Source: Meghimatium bilineatum
Lineage: Eukaryota; Mollusca; Gastropoda; Stylommatophora; Philomycidae
Reading direction: 5' to 3'
Assembly: GCA_034231615.1 (NCBI GenBank)
Contig: CM067316.1
Coordinates: 28,210,421 to 28,274,420, forward strand
DNA length: 64,000 bases
In this document: piece by piece, positions 1-10,140 of the stretch
How positions within the stretch are numbered: position 1 is the stretch's first letter
Layout: each line of letters starts with the position of its first letter
Made by a program: the position numbers and the translations under genes
The notes under the pieces: model-generated
What the model was told of the DNA's origin: nothing
Databases searched by the model: none
Seen by the model: the letters and a program-made list of their open reading frames with translations, nothing else

Positions 1-458
1 CTTCAACGTATCTCCAACATCTCCTGTCTCTTTTCTTGATGGTGCACTCTGCTAGACTGTAACATGTCCATCGTGTAATGTTATACTCTCCCACTTGTAT
101 CTCTGCCTACCTCTTGCTCGCTTCCCATTGACTTTACCCTCAAGTAAGGTCTTCAATAGGGTGTCATGTCTTTTAATGTGTCCAAAGTATTTTATTTGCC
201 TGATCTTTATTTCTCTTAGTAGTTCTTTCTTCATATTAAGTGTCTTTTTTGCACCTCTTTATTTGTTTTCTTCTCTTTCCATGATGTTCTCCCTATTCTT
301 CTATATACCCACATCTCAAAGGCATCAATTTTGTCTTCTAATTGTTTATTTAGTGTCCATGTTTCTGAGCCATACATTAATATGGAATAGATGTAGCATT
401 TTATAATTCTCATTTTTAACTTGTTTGTAATTTGTTTAGATATTAATAATTTCCTCAT
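1..458 (-). pseudogene. RTE-like LINE, C-terminal end of reverse transcriptase ORF (relic)
   Basis: The minus strand encodes the region downstream of the RT fingers and palm in RTE-like non-LTR retrotransposons. A segment with MYGSETWTLNKQ is followed by IKYFGHIKRHDTLLKTLLEG and then a basic GKRARGRQR stretch. This order (YG.E.WTL, FGH..R, LEG, RGRQR) recurs in many fragments in this window and is the standard tail of these ORFs. The frame breaks near 231, so it is not functional. The window edge may truncate it on the element's 3' side. A diverged relative lies at 14,390-14,760 on the same strand. Confidence 0.75.
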
Positions 459-2069
459 GTCATTTTAGTATATGACACCCCCATCTTCTTTAACGATATT
501 TTTTTTTCACAAAAAAGGTATGTACAAATCTAATGTAAAAAGGAAATTATGTACGTAAATGGGCGAATGACCTCTTTTTTATATACGCCTTCCTGAATGA
601 AGATGCTTGCTGCAGCCCTGCTTGCATGATATCAGCGTCTCATTCCATGTATTCTTCTAATGACCACGCCATAGATGATCCAGTGGGACGTTGCAGTAAT
701 GCATGGTGATAGGAGATATCAACAAGGCAAGCAATGGACCATCAAGAGATAGAACTTTAGTACCGGGAAACAACTCGAAATTGGAAATGCGAGGAATTTG
801 GTAACACAAGGCAAAGGTAAAATATAACGAAATTAGGTACAATTGTTACCACTATTTGTAAATAAAATATGCTAGCAACAAGACACACCGATGGACAATG
901 TTTCGAATTAATGCAGAAATAAGGATGAAAGACAACAAACGAAATATACAATATACTAATCGTAGGAAAACACATATGGTCTTCCTCATGTAAGAGGAAG
1001 AGATTAAAGCGTGGTAAGAAACATGTCATAAGGAAGAGGAAGATCACAACTGGAAGGGGCCAGCATAGTAAGAGATGACAGACAGCTGGACGAGAAGAAA
1101 TGGTGGACAAGAGGGTGATGAGATTGGCGATACAATGAGACAAAATTTTTATATAATACGATGTGTCAAAAGTCCGGTGATGGACACGTGAAGATGGAAC
1201 GTGGATAAAGGACAAAGACCGACATCGGCACATAAAAAGACCACTGACTAAGGTCAGCAATGGAATTAAATGATCCTTAGACGTTAGGCATGCCATAGAT
1301 AAGAAACATGGAGGGGGAGGTCAATCAATAAGTAGGCGGGTCCGCATGGGGGTCAAAATAATTCAGATTATGATAGGATAGAGAGGGAAGAGTGAGGCCA
1401 TGCCGAAAGGTGCTGATACCGCTGTTCAACAAATCAACCTTGAAGCGACTTACAATAAAGGAACGGGAGAGGTAGGTGAGCGGACATATACGATTAACCG
1501 AGACGCATGTTAATGGTAAAAAACAGCATGGGCATGGTGGGATACATACTCATTATTAAGTATTCTTATAATACAGACCAACAATATGTTATTCCTCTGC
1601 TGAATTATGTCTCAATTTTTACAAATAATTATTTCAAATACTGTACAAGATCAGAGTGAATGTGACTGACTTCCATATATAATGACATAAATACTAGAAA
1701 TATTTGGTGTCAACGAGTCACTTGCTTAGTGAAAATAATAACATTTAATTATAGTGTTGTTCATAATATACATATACAGCGTTTCCACCACAGACCATAC
1801 CAAAAATAGCCAAGGCGATTTTAAGTATATAAATAGTTACCAACTGAAAGTCAAACAATAATCTAAACACGTAACAAATCCAACTTAATTTACCGAACAG
1901 GTCTTCTATTACTGCTGACGGTCTGGTTCCAACAGTTCTTATATAATCTTTTAATTCCTCACATGATCTCTTCTTGGAGGGGATATAGCATATCCATAAA
2001 TCGCATATCTAGTAGAAAAAAAAACAACCGAGCTGTTCTCTTGTTCGATATTCTTGCCCTTTTTTTAAA
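459..2069. other. Unassigned AT-rich intergenic sequence
   Basis: I see no coding motif here. About 1,790-1,910 matches a dispersed repeat also seen near 7,000-7,260, 13,455-13,700 and 41,420-41,500 (shared words include CCAAAAATAGCCAAGGCGAT and TATAAATAG). Open frames here, such as 757-1,296 on the minus strand, are hydrophobic and show no family motif; I read them as chance. Confidence 0.5.
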
Positions 2070-2195
2070 GACAGTAGCTGACGCTGGAAGAAGGCAACCA
2101 CAGTGAGACAGCAATAGCTGACGCTGGAAGAAGTCAACCACAGTGAGACAGCAATAGCTGACGCTGGAAGAAGGCAACCACAGTGAGACAGCAAT
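2070..2195. repeat. Tandem repeat, 40-bp unit, about 3 copies
   Basis: The word AGCTGACGCTGGAAGAAG starts at 2,076, 2,116 and 2,156, giving an exact 40-bp period. The copies are nearly identical. Confidence 0.9.
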
Positions 2196-2479
2196 AACGA
2201 TCGCACACACACTCTTACACTCATACCCTCATCTCGTATATACATACACGCACATACACAGAATCACAAACTATAACTATAACACTCGCATGCTGCTCGT
2301 TCAATCTAGTACAGAGAAAGAGGGAGAGAGTACAGTACTGGAGATCAAGGTCAAGTGCAAAAATACGTGGAGCTGAAAACAAATATTCTTAAAGGTGGTA
2401 TTTGCATTCTACTACTTGTCTGTTAGAAAGAAGCGACGGTGACACACATGTACTTAGCTACCTCAGTGCAATCGTGTCC

Positions 2480-2568
2480 ATCAGTAAAACAAGTCAGTAC
2501 ACATATTGTGACTGTGTCTCTGGTCCATCAGTATACAAGTCAGTACACATACTGTGACTGTGTCTGTA
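2480..2568. repeat. Short direct duplication (about 50 bp, 2 copies)
   Basis: The phrase ACAAGTCAGTACACATA, followed by TGTGACTGTGTCT, occurs twice about 50 bp apart. Confidence 0.75.
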
Positions 2569-2569
2569 C

Positions 2570-3075
2570 CAGCAATCATTTAAAACGCACGAAAAGCATG
2601 ACCTATTTTCACCCTTGAATTGTTTTTTTTTTTCAGTGATCGATTTTCCAACCATGTGGGATATGTACCGGTTAACTTTACTGTTTTCATGTTTTATTGT
2701 CGCTGTATTGTTTTATTCCAATGTTGTGTTCTTCATGTACAAAACATCAACTTGCTGAATTCTAGCATATTACTTACTAGTCGAATCAAGTTGGAATTTG
2801 GCCTACACATTAGTACAGTTTCAGGGAGTGAAACTCTTTTGTTTTCATCGAAAGGAAGTGTGTTTCTGTGTTTGTGATGCCTCGACTTTCGTCACAAGAG
2901 CGATGGCACGTTGTTGGTATGCTGTTATGGTGACCAGAGAAGTTGTAGGACATTTTAATTATGACCATTCCATTATAGTGATGCTGGATGAGAGATTTCT
3001 GGAGACGTCCCAGCAATGGTTTGTGTGTGTGTGTGTGTTAACCTTAGTATAGACAATTGCTTATTTGACGGTTTT
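2570..3075 (+). pseudogene. Tc1-like transposase, N-terminal relic
   Basis: An ATG at 2,877 starts MPRLSSQERWHVVGML, the usual beginning of a Tc1-type transposase with a paired-like DNA-binding domain (family pattern MPRLS..ER). A shifted frame continues VTREVVGHFNYDHSIIVMLDER, matching the helix-turn-helix that recognises the inverted repeats. The DDE catalytic domain is absent. A second copy at 14,846-15,560 keeps the same upstream sequence and N-terminus, so the pair may be deletion derivatives of one family. It encodes nothing functional. Confidence 0.7.
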
Positions 3076-3112
3076 GAATTTGAAATAAAAACTTTTGGGA
3101 ACCCCCAAGAAA

Positions 3113-3719
3113 GTGGGGGATCTAGTTAGTTAGTTAGTTAGTCGTCGGATCATCATCACTGCAAACTGGACACATCCATAGTTGCTCCGATCTCTCCTTG
3201 AGTGTATCCGCCATCACACTTCTGCTGACAGTACCGGTCCTATGCTGGTTGACCATCATTCTTCTGCGCCCTCCAATATATTCACCTCTAGCAACACCGC
3301 ATCTCAATCCCTGATCTTTAATCCTAGCCATTGAAAAGGAATCATCATCCACATTCGTCTCACTCTCGCGTGTTATATCTCTTAAGGAGTTCAAAACGTC
3401 AGCGCGTTCCATTGCCCCATCGCCCTTTGCCACAATCGCACACGATGCCAGTTGATCCGCTCTTTCATTGCCTCGAACGCCCACATGTCCCGGCACGAAA
3501 ATAAATGTAACCGCTTTCAAGCTCGCATTTCTCAAGGCCTCAATCCACTGTTTGCGAACGAGACCCACTTGTACCTTCTTAATCATACTCATAGAGTCAC
3601 TCAAGATGCAGACCTGCGTTACTTTCTGTGTGCGTAGCCACTCAAATGCCTTGGTCACCGCCATAGTCTCCATGATGTTTATACAATCCGCCCTAAAATT
3701 CATAAATGTGGGGGACCTA
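3113..3719 (-). mobile_element. I-like LINE, 5'-truncated RNase H end, with imperfect target duplication
   Basis: The minus strand encodes the RNase H C-terminal part: METMAV, ILSDSMSM, VPGHVGVRGNERADQLAS, ending at CPVCSDDDPTTN. These carry the E, D, H and last D of the RNase H active site; the first D (DGS) is lost by truncation. The element ends in a (GTTA)n tail at 3,125. GTGGGGGATCTA (3,113-3,124) and GTGGGGGACCTA (3,708-3,719) look like a 12-bp target duplication with one mismatch. About 33 bp next to the 5' end do not match other copies. The coding frame is open from 3,703 to 3,134. Confidence 0.8.
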
Positions 3720-4064
3720 AGCTATAGGTAAAGCTATGTTTAGCTTATAGGTTTATCCTGCACTGACTATGACGCAGGCATGCATATATAAGTTGTATCG
3801 CCCACATTTCTAAATAAAAATAAAGCAATTTTTTACAATAAACATATAGGACTTCTATGAAGTCTTCACGGTATGAGCGTACAGTCGTGTCGTAGCATGC
3901 GTAAAGCATTCCTACAGTATAAGTGCTACCTCAATATTCAAAACATGTTTCAATGTCGTATACATCGTATGTTACAATTATTATATTTGTCACGGTATAG
4001 CACAATGTATCATATTTGTGAATCCTGAATCATGACATACGCTTACAGATGACATATTGGCGAC

Positions 4065-4164
4065 NNNNNNNNNNNNNNNNNNNNNNNNNNNNNNNNNNNN
4101 NNNNNNNNNNNNNNNNNNNNNNNNNNNNNNNNNNNNNNNNNNNNNNNNNNNNNNNNNNNNNNNN
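4065..4164. other. Assembly gap (100 N)
   Basis: Exactly 100 N; probably a fixed-size scaffold gap of unknown true length. About 3,720-4,064 and 4,165-4,850 around it show no features I can support. Confidence 0.99.
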
Positions 4165-4849
4165 CTGTCTCTTCTCCAGAATATAGGTCATGCTGAACTC
4201 ACACAGCGTCACTCATCTTGGCTGATGCGAATGATCATGTGATCACTTTCGTATAATTTGTGTTGACAGCCAATGAAAAGAAAATAATGTGATCAGCCAA
4301 GATTCGTGGCGATCAACACACAGGACTTACAACTTGGGAAGAATTTGGATGTACAATATTTACACCTGCTGTTCTCTAAATAGTATTTCAGTTCTGATAA
4401 TGTTAATTAGAAAATGTGAGTGATTGTGTATGTACGGACTTTTTAGTTTTACAGATCATTAAGCAGGTGTGTAAGAGCAAAACTCTAGAATACAGGACTT
4501 GACACGATATTTGATGATTACTGTTAAGATAAGAAACGGTGGAATAGGGGGCGGATAGGGGAATTTCCGATTTTGTGCAAGCTATTGCGATGTACGAATG
4601 TGTTTTGTAGCTTTATGATAATCAAATATTAATTAAATGTACGTATCTACAATCACTTGTTCGTATTTGTTTTAAAAAATCATTGTTTTTGTATATATTT
4701 TGTAGTAACTTCATGGGTGTATCAAGAAACAGTCAATGTACATGAGCACTGCAATAGGAACGTCAACACAATCGTGGAATTAGGGGTAATGTACTGATTT
4801 CATCAACATATAATGTATAGAAGTAATACATTGAATTCAATATCACACA

Positions 4850-4990
4850 GTCGCCCGTGTGTTGCCCTAGAGGAGAGACATAATAGCAACACTGGTGCAC
4901 ACGATGCACCAGGCGGTTAATGAGGTTTTTTGGGTGGAGTTGACCTACCCATTCGATATAGGATCAAACTGAATCAGAAGTCATGCTATT
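4850..4990 (+). repeat. SINE relic (family of 62,766-63,044)
   Basis: It has the start CGCCCGTGTG, followed by weaker matches to the middle of the 62.8-kb SINE (GGAGTTGACCTACCCAT, GTCATGCT). It is diverged and lacks the 3' end. Confidence 0.55.
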
Positions 4991-5289
4991 AATGTATGTC
5001 TAACATATCGCATATAAGCTGTACAAACACAAGTGACAATGTACTCCATTCTTCAGACAACATCCTGCTGATCACAGAATTCTCAGATTGAATACTGAAA
5101 AAGATGATCAACGCAGGAAATGTACATGGATTCTGCAATCGCTGCATCAACACACAGTCTAGGTATGTGGGTACTGCAGGGATGCATCGGCACACAGAAT
5201 AAGGATTGTAGGACACAATAGCTGGCTGAGATCTTGTTCGTCATAATCTAAATCTACATATAATCTAATTTAATGTAATAAAATCTAAT

Positions 5290-5622
5290 CTAGAATGCTC
5301 GGAATATCATGGACTGCCAGAAAAAATATATATGTATAGGTGTTGAAAGAGTCAAATGCGAAACGGACCTTAATCAGCAATATAAGAAAAAGGCAATCTT
5401 CTTTTCTTTTGGCCACTTCATGAGACAGGCAGATTTGGAGAACAATAGTCACAAAAGGCAAAATTGACGGCAACAGAGACAGAGGGCGTCAACGTGAGAA
5501 AATATTAGACAGGTTGGCACGGCAGGGAAACAACAACGAGCTTGATACATAATACTGTGGACAGATAGCTGCGGAGAGCCATGACCGCCTACGCCAGTCG
5601 GCATGGCACCTAATGATGATAA
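5290..5622 (+). pseudogene. RTE-like LINE C-terminal relic
   Basis: Broken frames read MLGISWTARKN, then a KRTLISNIRKRQ stretch, then FGH-like FMRQADLEN, NRDRGRQREKILDRLA and a degraded tail ending near a TGATGATAA sequence. This is the end of an RTE-type ORF with its usual short tandem 3' tail. A related piece is carried inside both PLE palindrome arms (about 29,030-29,320 and its mirror). Confidence 0.65.
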
Positions 5623-5624
5623 AC

Positions 5625-5900
5625 TAATCTGTCTATCTAATCTATCTCTATCTCTCTATCGCTATCTATATCTCTATCTCTCAAACAATATCTCTATCTC
5701 TCTTTATCTCTCTCTTTTTTCGATCTCCATTTCTCTATATCTCTGTCTCTACATCTCTATCTCTCCCTCACTCTCTATATATATATATCTCCATCTCTTT
5801 CTACCTCCTTATCTCTAGCTCTCTAGCTCTATAGCTTTATCTTTACAGCTTCAACTCTATTTCTCTTTATCTCTCTTTATATATTTATATATATATATAT
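5625..5900. repeat. Degenerate (TCTA)/(TCTC)n microsatellite
   Basis: About 270 bp of pyrimidine-rich TCTATCTC-type repeats with ATATAT patches. It directly follows the RTE relic, so it may have grown from that element's 3' tail. Confidence 0.85.
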
Positions 5901-5904
5901 ATAA

Positions 5905-6297
5905 ATGACTTCGTAGGATAACTAACACCCATTGGAGTGAATTCAAATCGAATTATAAAATCAGAGAAGAGACACATCAAAATTTCATCACAGATGTTAT
6001 CAGAAAACACCGTTAGTCCTACATCGGGCATAGCCTAAGCGCAGACACCAACAGAATACACCACCAATCTCTTGAATGGATACCTACAAGCAAAAGAGCA
6101 AGGGGTAGACCAAAAGAAACACTCAGAAATACAATACTTAGAGAAAGTAAAACAACCAGTATCCATACTATTCAAGAACTGCACAGAATAGCTTTGAATA
6201 GACAGAATTGGAGAGATCTGACCTCTGCCTTATGCGCTAACTTCAGCGCAAAAGGAAAATTAATTAATGAATATATATATATATATATATATATATC
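5905..6297 (+). pseudogene. RTE-like LINE C-terminal relic with (AT)n tail
   Basis: Readable parts are SEFKSNYKIREETHQ, SYIGHSLSADTNRIHHQSLE, RARGRPKETLRNTILRE and RQNWRDLTSALCA. The same series (SDFKSN, YIGHVLRMN, RGRPRETLRR, MVSALCA) occurs at 43,837-44,402, so both belong to one RTE-type family. A stop follows YIGH at about 6,014. It ends in an (AT)n run at 6,272-6,297. Confidence 0.75.
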
Positions 6298-6434
6298 CCT
6301 CGCCCTCTCTCCCTCTGTTTATCTTTCTCTACCTGCCTGCCCACCTACTTACCTTCCTACCTATCTATGTGATGTGTCCTTTACAAGGTCAACATGAACA
6401 GATAAAAAGCAAAAACAAAGATATATTTAAAGAA

Positions 6435-6658
6435 GGTCATTAAAAAAGACAAGCCGTCATGTGGACGCCAGAGAGGAAAAAAGAAAACAAGGAAGACCAA
6501 AAACAACGCTCAGAAGAATTTTTATAAATGAATTAAACTCAACAGGTATAAATGCAAAAGACTTGCAATCCCTCACAGCTGACCAACAGGCATGGAGAAC
6601 GTTGACATCCGCCCTATGTGCCAAACTTGGCAAAAGAGGAACTGACTGCCTGAATTAA
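6435..6658 (+). pseudogene. RTE-like LINE extreme C-terminus
   Basis: Open frame with RKQGRPKTTLRRIFINEL and WRTLTSALCAKLG, then a stop at 6,656-6,658. It is the same family as 5,905-6,297 and 43,837-44,402. Only the last 65 residues or so survive. Confidence 0.7.
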
Positions 6659-6669
6659 AAAGACAGCGG

Positions 6670-6960
6670 CTTATCAGCATCAGAAGGGGACATTCATCAT
6701 TTTTGGACACATCATGAGAAGAGGAAAGATGAAACACATGCAACAACAACAACAACAGCAACAGCCACCACCACCACCACCACCACCACCACCACCAGGC
6801 GAGTTGAAGATCAATAGATGTAGGAGACCAATAGAGAAGTTGTTTAACACAGTCCTAGACTTGTCGCATGGGAGAACATCAGATTTCGGAAATGACTGAC
6901 AGCACACACAATACAGGGCCGTGGAATGACAGGATAGCAATTTCAGTAATATCATAATAT
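6670..6960 (+). pseudogene. LINE C-terminal relic split by an expanded CAA/CAG/CCA tract
   Basis: FGHIMRRGKMKHMQ lies just before a trinucleotide tract at about 6,741-6,797 (CAA/CAG then CCA), then a diverged continuation (IEKLFNTVLDLSHGRTSDF). The same element tail without the tract appears near 35,330-35,530. The apparent poly-Gln/poly-Pro protein is a microsatellite inside a dead LINE. Confidence 0.55.
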
Positions 6961-6999
6961 ACGTAAGTCACTAACCATCCGACCAGGTGACCTGGATGT

Positions 7000-7260
7000 C
7001 ACTCGTCGCTTTCGAAGAAAATAAAAAAAACCATGGTCCACCAAATCATGACCGTCTCCTTTAAAGACCTTTCAACTGAATTAATTCGGAGCCCATTTGT
7101 TACGTTTTTGATTAATGTTGGGATTTGTTGGTCACTATTTACATACTTAGAATCGCATGCTAAAAATAGTAAAGACCACTCCAAGTATATAAATAGTAAA
7201 TAGTGACTAACCGAAAGCCCAACAAGAGTTCGATTAAGTGACAATTATAGATAACAGATC
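7000..7260. repeat. Dispersed repeat family (unclassified), copy 1
   Basis: It shares ordered words with 13,455-13,700 (CATGACCGTCTC, GTTGG..TGGTCACT.TTTACATAC, GCCCAACAAG, GATAACAG.TCTTAC.GGAGAC). Parts also occur at 1,790-1,910 and 41,420-41,500. There is no coding capacity and no clear terminal repeat. Confidence 0.65.
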
Positions 7261-7379
7261 TTACCGGAGACTGTCGACCCAATCATCAGGAAATAAGTAC
7301 CAATGTTCATGCTCGATAAACGTCGAGAAATATGTCCATGCTACAGCTAGAACCTGACAAAAGTTATCTCCAGGCCTCC

Positions 7380-7722
7380 TTAAAGGTAAATGGCGTAGCA
7401 CTGAAAGATGTGAATAGATTCACATACCTACCTAGGTAGTTACTTTATCACAAAATTCCAACGTTGATGATGAAGCGTATACAAGGATCACTTTCGGCAG
7501 ATTGTACGCAAATGTGTGCCGTAGATATGGCATTAACCTACAGACTAAGCTGAAAGTTTACATAGCAGTGGTACTTCCAGTGTTGTTATGCGCTGGTGAA
7601 ACATGGACTTTGTATAGACATCATGTGAGGAAACTCAATAACTTTCACACAACTTGTCACAGAAAAGTTATGAACATAAGATGGCACGACAAGATTCTAG
7701 ATATATATAGTTAACTCACCTC
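7380..7722 (+). pseudogene. LINE RT thumb/C-terminal relic (family of 36.4-38.9 kb)
   Basis: KLKVYIAVVLPVLLCAGETWTLYRHHVRKLNNFHTTCHR at 7,553-7,670 matches the order VYRAVVLPTLLYAASCWTVY..HARKLNSFHLRCLR of the zinc-finger LINE at about 38,158-38,257. Only this portion survives, ended by a stop near 7,712. The sequence from 7,723 to 8,500 shows nothing I can assign. Confidence 0.7.
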
Positions 7723-8504
7723 AAATCCACTACCAAACCCAACATGGTTAACTCAAGTTCACCATATGTCTAGCCATTTTGAGATTTCAACTTGTACAAA
7801 TGCATTTCCTAATCCCAGAAATAAGGTTGACCTATCTCTGCTGTCCTTCACTAAATTAGGCTGTAATGCTCCCCCCTACACTAACCAATCTCCCACACAC
7901 TCGATAATCTGGGGAGAAAATTGCTCTCTGGCCCCCACCTCTGATGAGAATACTAAATTTACTGGTGCATTTTTAATCCCGTGAGGCGCGGTGTAGGAAG
8001 AATGCTGATTGAAATGCAACGTTAACGACTCGAAACAGACACGGTCTGTGTGCATTAACTGTGGAAGAGAATGGGGTTAATAAACAAAGAGAAACATGGA
8101 TCCATTATTGTGCCCAATAGAAAAAAAACAGATTAACTAAAACATAAATCACTATCAAAGATCATTGGACATCTTCCACAAATATGACAGATCAATAGCA
8201 ATAAAGTAACACGATAATACTGAAGTACGCTGGGAGTATACTCGTGTATCATGATATCGTCTACCTCCTTATTCAGGTCAGTGATGTCGTTAAACAGTCA
8301 TGTCACTAGGGCGAAGTCTATCGTTGTTCTTCATGTGATGGTGATCAACCCATACTCCTGCTCCTCTGATTAGATTCGTGATATGAGGTAGAACAGCACC
8401 CAACTATTATCCGACACGTGAAAATTTGAAACACTGAGTAATAAAGATTTTCCAGCCATTAAACATCCACAAGGAAAAAAAAACACAACACTTTGATCAA
8501 AATG

Positions 8505-8800
8505 TCTTTATGGTTCATGTCTGGGAAAGGTGACCAAGTTTTATCGTAACAAACCAAGCGCTCGTAAAACATTAAACCGGTGTTAGGTTAGGATACACAT
8601 TACATTTATTGTTGGCGCGAAGTTAACACATATAGCTTGGAATAGGGACAGCTTAATTTAGTTTGTGTGAAAGGGGGGGGGGGGTTAGGATTGTTAGAAT
8701 TGTTGTTAGACTTCTAGTATGGTGGAGTAGGATCTTTAGTGGTTGGGAGTGGGTTGGTTCCACGTGTGGAGTTAGGGTGTGGGATAGTGTAACCTATGTT
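8505..8800. repeat. Dispersed repeat pair with 54,820-55,165, copy 1
   Basis: Ordered matches to 54,820-55,165 include ACAAACCA.G.GCTCGTAAAA, TACATTTATT, GCGAAGTTAACA.ATATAG, a G-run, TTAGGATTGTT and GATAGTGTAACCTATGTTTGG. It is non-coding; the class is unknown. Confidence 0.75.
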
Positions 8801-8804
8801 TGGG

Positions 8805-8940
8805 AAGGGCATATTGTGGGCATGGGTTTGCGCAGATAGAAGATCAAAGTAGCTCAGAAGCCATGCTGAAGTCATATGTGCCAGTCTAAAAGGAGCAGAT
8901 ATCGCAGGCAAGCCCATGAAATACCAGCTTGTGGATTAAA
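8805..8940 (+). repeat. SINE relic, central part
   Basis: CAGAAGCCATGCTGAAGTC, ATGTGCCAGTCTAAAAGGAG and AGATATCGCAGGCAAG match the middle of the SINE at 62,766-63,044. It joins the 8,505-8,800 repeat directly. The sequence from 8,940 to 9,433 is unassigned. Confidence 0.55.
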
Positions 8941-9445
8941 CCAGAGAGGTTCATGGGAATGGGCAGTTATTCGGGTGGCCAGTATCTGCTTATATCCTCC
9001 AATATGGCATAGAAGGGATTTACGTTGTTTTGGATCCATGATCGCCAAATGAATTCTGATAGGTAGCTGCTTCAGTGGTAGCTCAGTAAACAAACATCTG
9101 CGACTGCACTATTAATTTTATTTATCGTCGACTCGTCTACTAGGTGTGCTTGTCATGTGATATTTTTGTGACGGCATAGAGGATGCGTACATTATAACAG
9201 AGATTAAATAGCTGTGCGCATAACATTACAACGTCATCAAAAAGTTGAACTGCTATCACCTCATCTGCTGGTCATAAACCGTCGTTATGAAGAACCAACA
9301 TAGTACACGACGAGTACAGAAGTATAGCTTTTTTTTTCTTTTCGCTTTATCTCTTTATTTGAATAATAATTGGTTATACAACTACCGGAAGGGCAAAGCT
9401 AACAAAACGAATGGTAATGGTCATATTCTGAACATATTGTCGTTA

Positions 9446-10140
9446 GTTAGTTGTCGGATCATCATCACTGCGAACTGAACACGTCCATAGTTGCTCCGAT
9501 CTCTCCTTGAGTGTATCTGCCATTACACTTTTACTAACAGTACCGGTCCTATGCTGGATGACCATCATTCTTCTGCGCCCTCCTAAATGTTCAATTCTAG
9601 CAGCACCGCATTTCAATCCCTGATCATTAATCCTAGCCATTGAAAAGGAATCATCATTCACACTATTCTTACTCTCGCGTGTTATATCTCTTACGGAATT
9701 CACAACGTCAGCGCGATCCCTTGCCCCATCGCCCTGTGCCACAATCGCGCATGATGCCAGTTGATCCGCTCTTTCATTGCCTCGAACGGCACACATGTCC
9801 GGCACGAAAATAAATATACCGGAACGAAAATAAATATAACCACTTTCAGCCTCGCCTTTCTGAATGCCTCAATCCAATATTCGCGAACGAGACCCACTTG
9901 TACCTTCTTAATTATACTCATAGTCACTCAAGATGCAGACCTGCGTTAGCTTCTGTGTGCATAACCACTCAAATGCCCTGGTCACCGCCATAGTCTCCAT
10001 GGTCATACTAATAGTGACCACAAAGGCACAACTCTCCTCCTTTATCGTTTTACCTGCGCACTGAGCTGTGAAGGTCCAAGCACTGCAAACATGTCTAATC
10101 ACAGATCCATCAGTGTATATAATCACATCCCCCCTTTGGT
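9446..10140 (-). pseudogene. RNase H domain of I-like copy A
   Basis: Reading the minus strand down from 10,140: IIYTDGSV (first D), METMAVTRAFEWL (E), CILSD (second D), a broken region with a small duplication near 9,800-9,840 (ACGAAAATAAATAT appears twice), then GNERADQLASCAIV (last D), ending CSVRSDDDPTTN. In other copies the end reads CPVC. The four acidic positions of an RNase H fold are present, but at least three frame breaks and a damaged VPGH loop make it dead. RNase H would remove the RNA template after reverse transcription. Confidence 0.8.

Noticed and set aside
3452-3731. Plus-strand open frames over the RNase H fragment
   Set aside because: Antisense shadows; the minus strand has the recognisable RNase H motifs. 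The same applies to minus-strand frames at 24,306-25,829 and 60,067-60,317.
4205-4315. Imperfect inverted words (CATCTTGGCTGATG and GTGATCAGCCAAGAT)
   Set aside because: Short and next to an assembly gap; no transposon or coding context to support a feature.
6714-6899. Poly-Gln/poly-Pro protein
   Set aside because: A trinucleotide expansion inside a decayed LINE tail.
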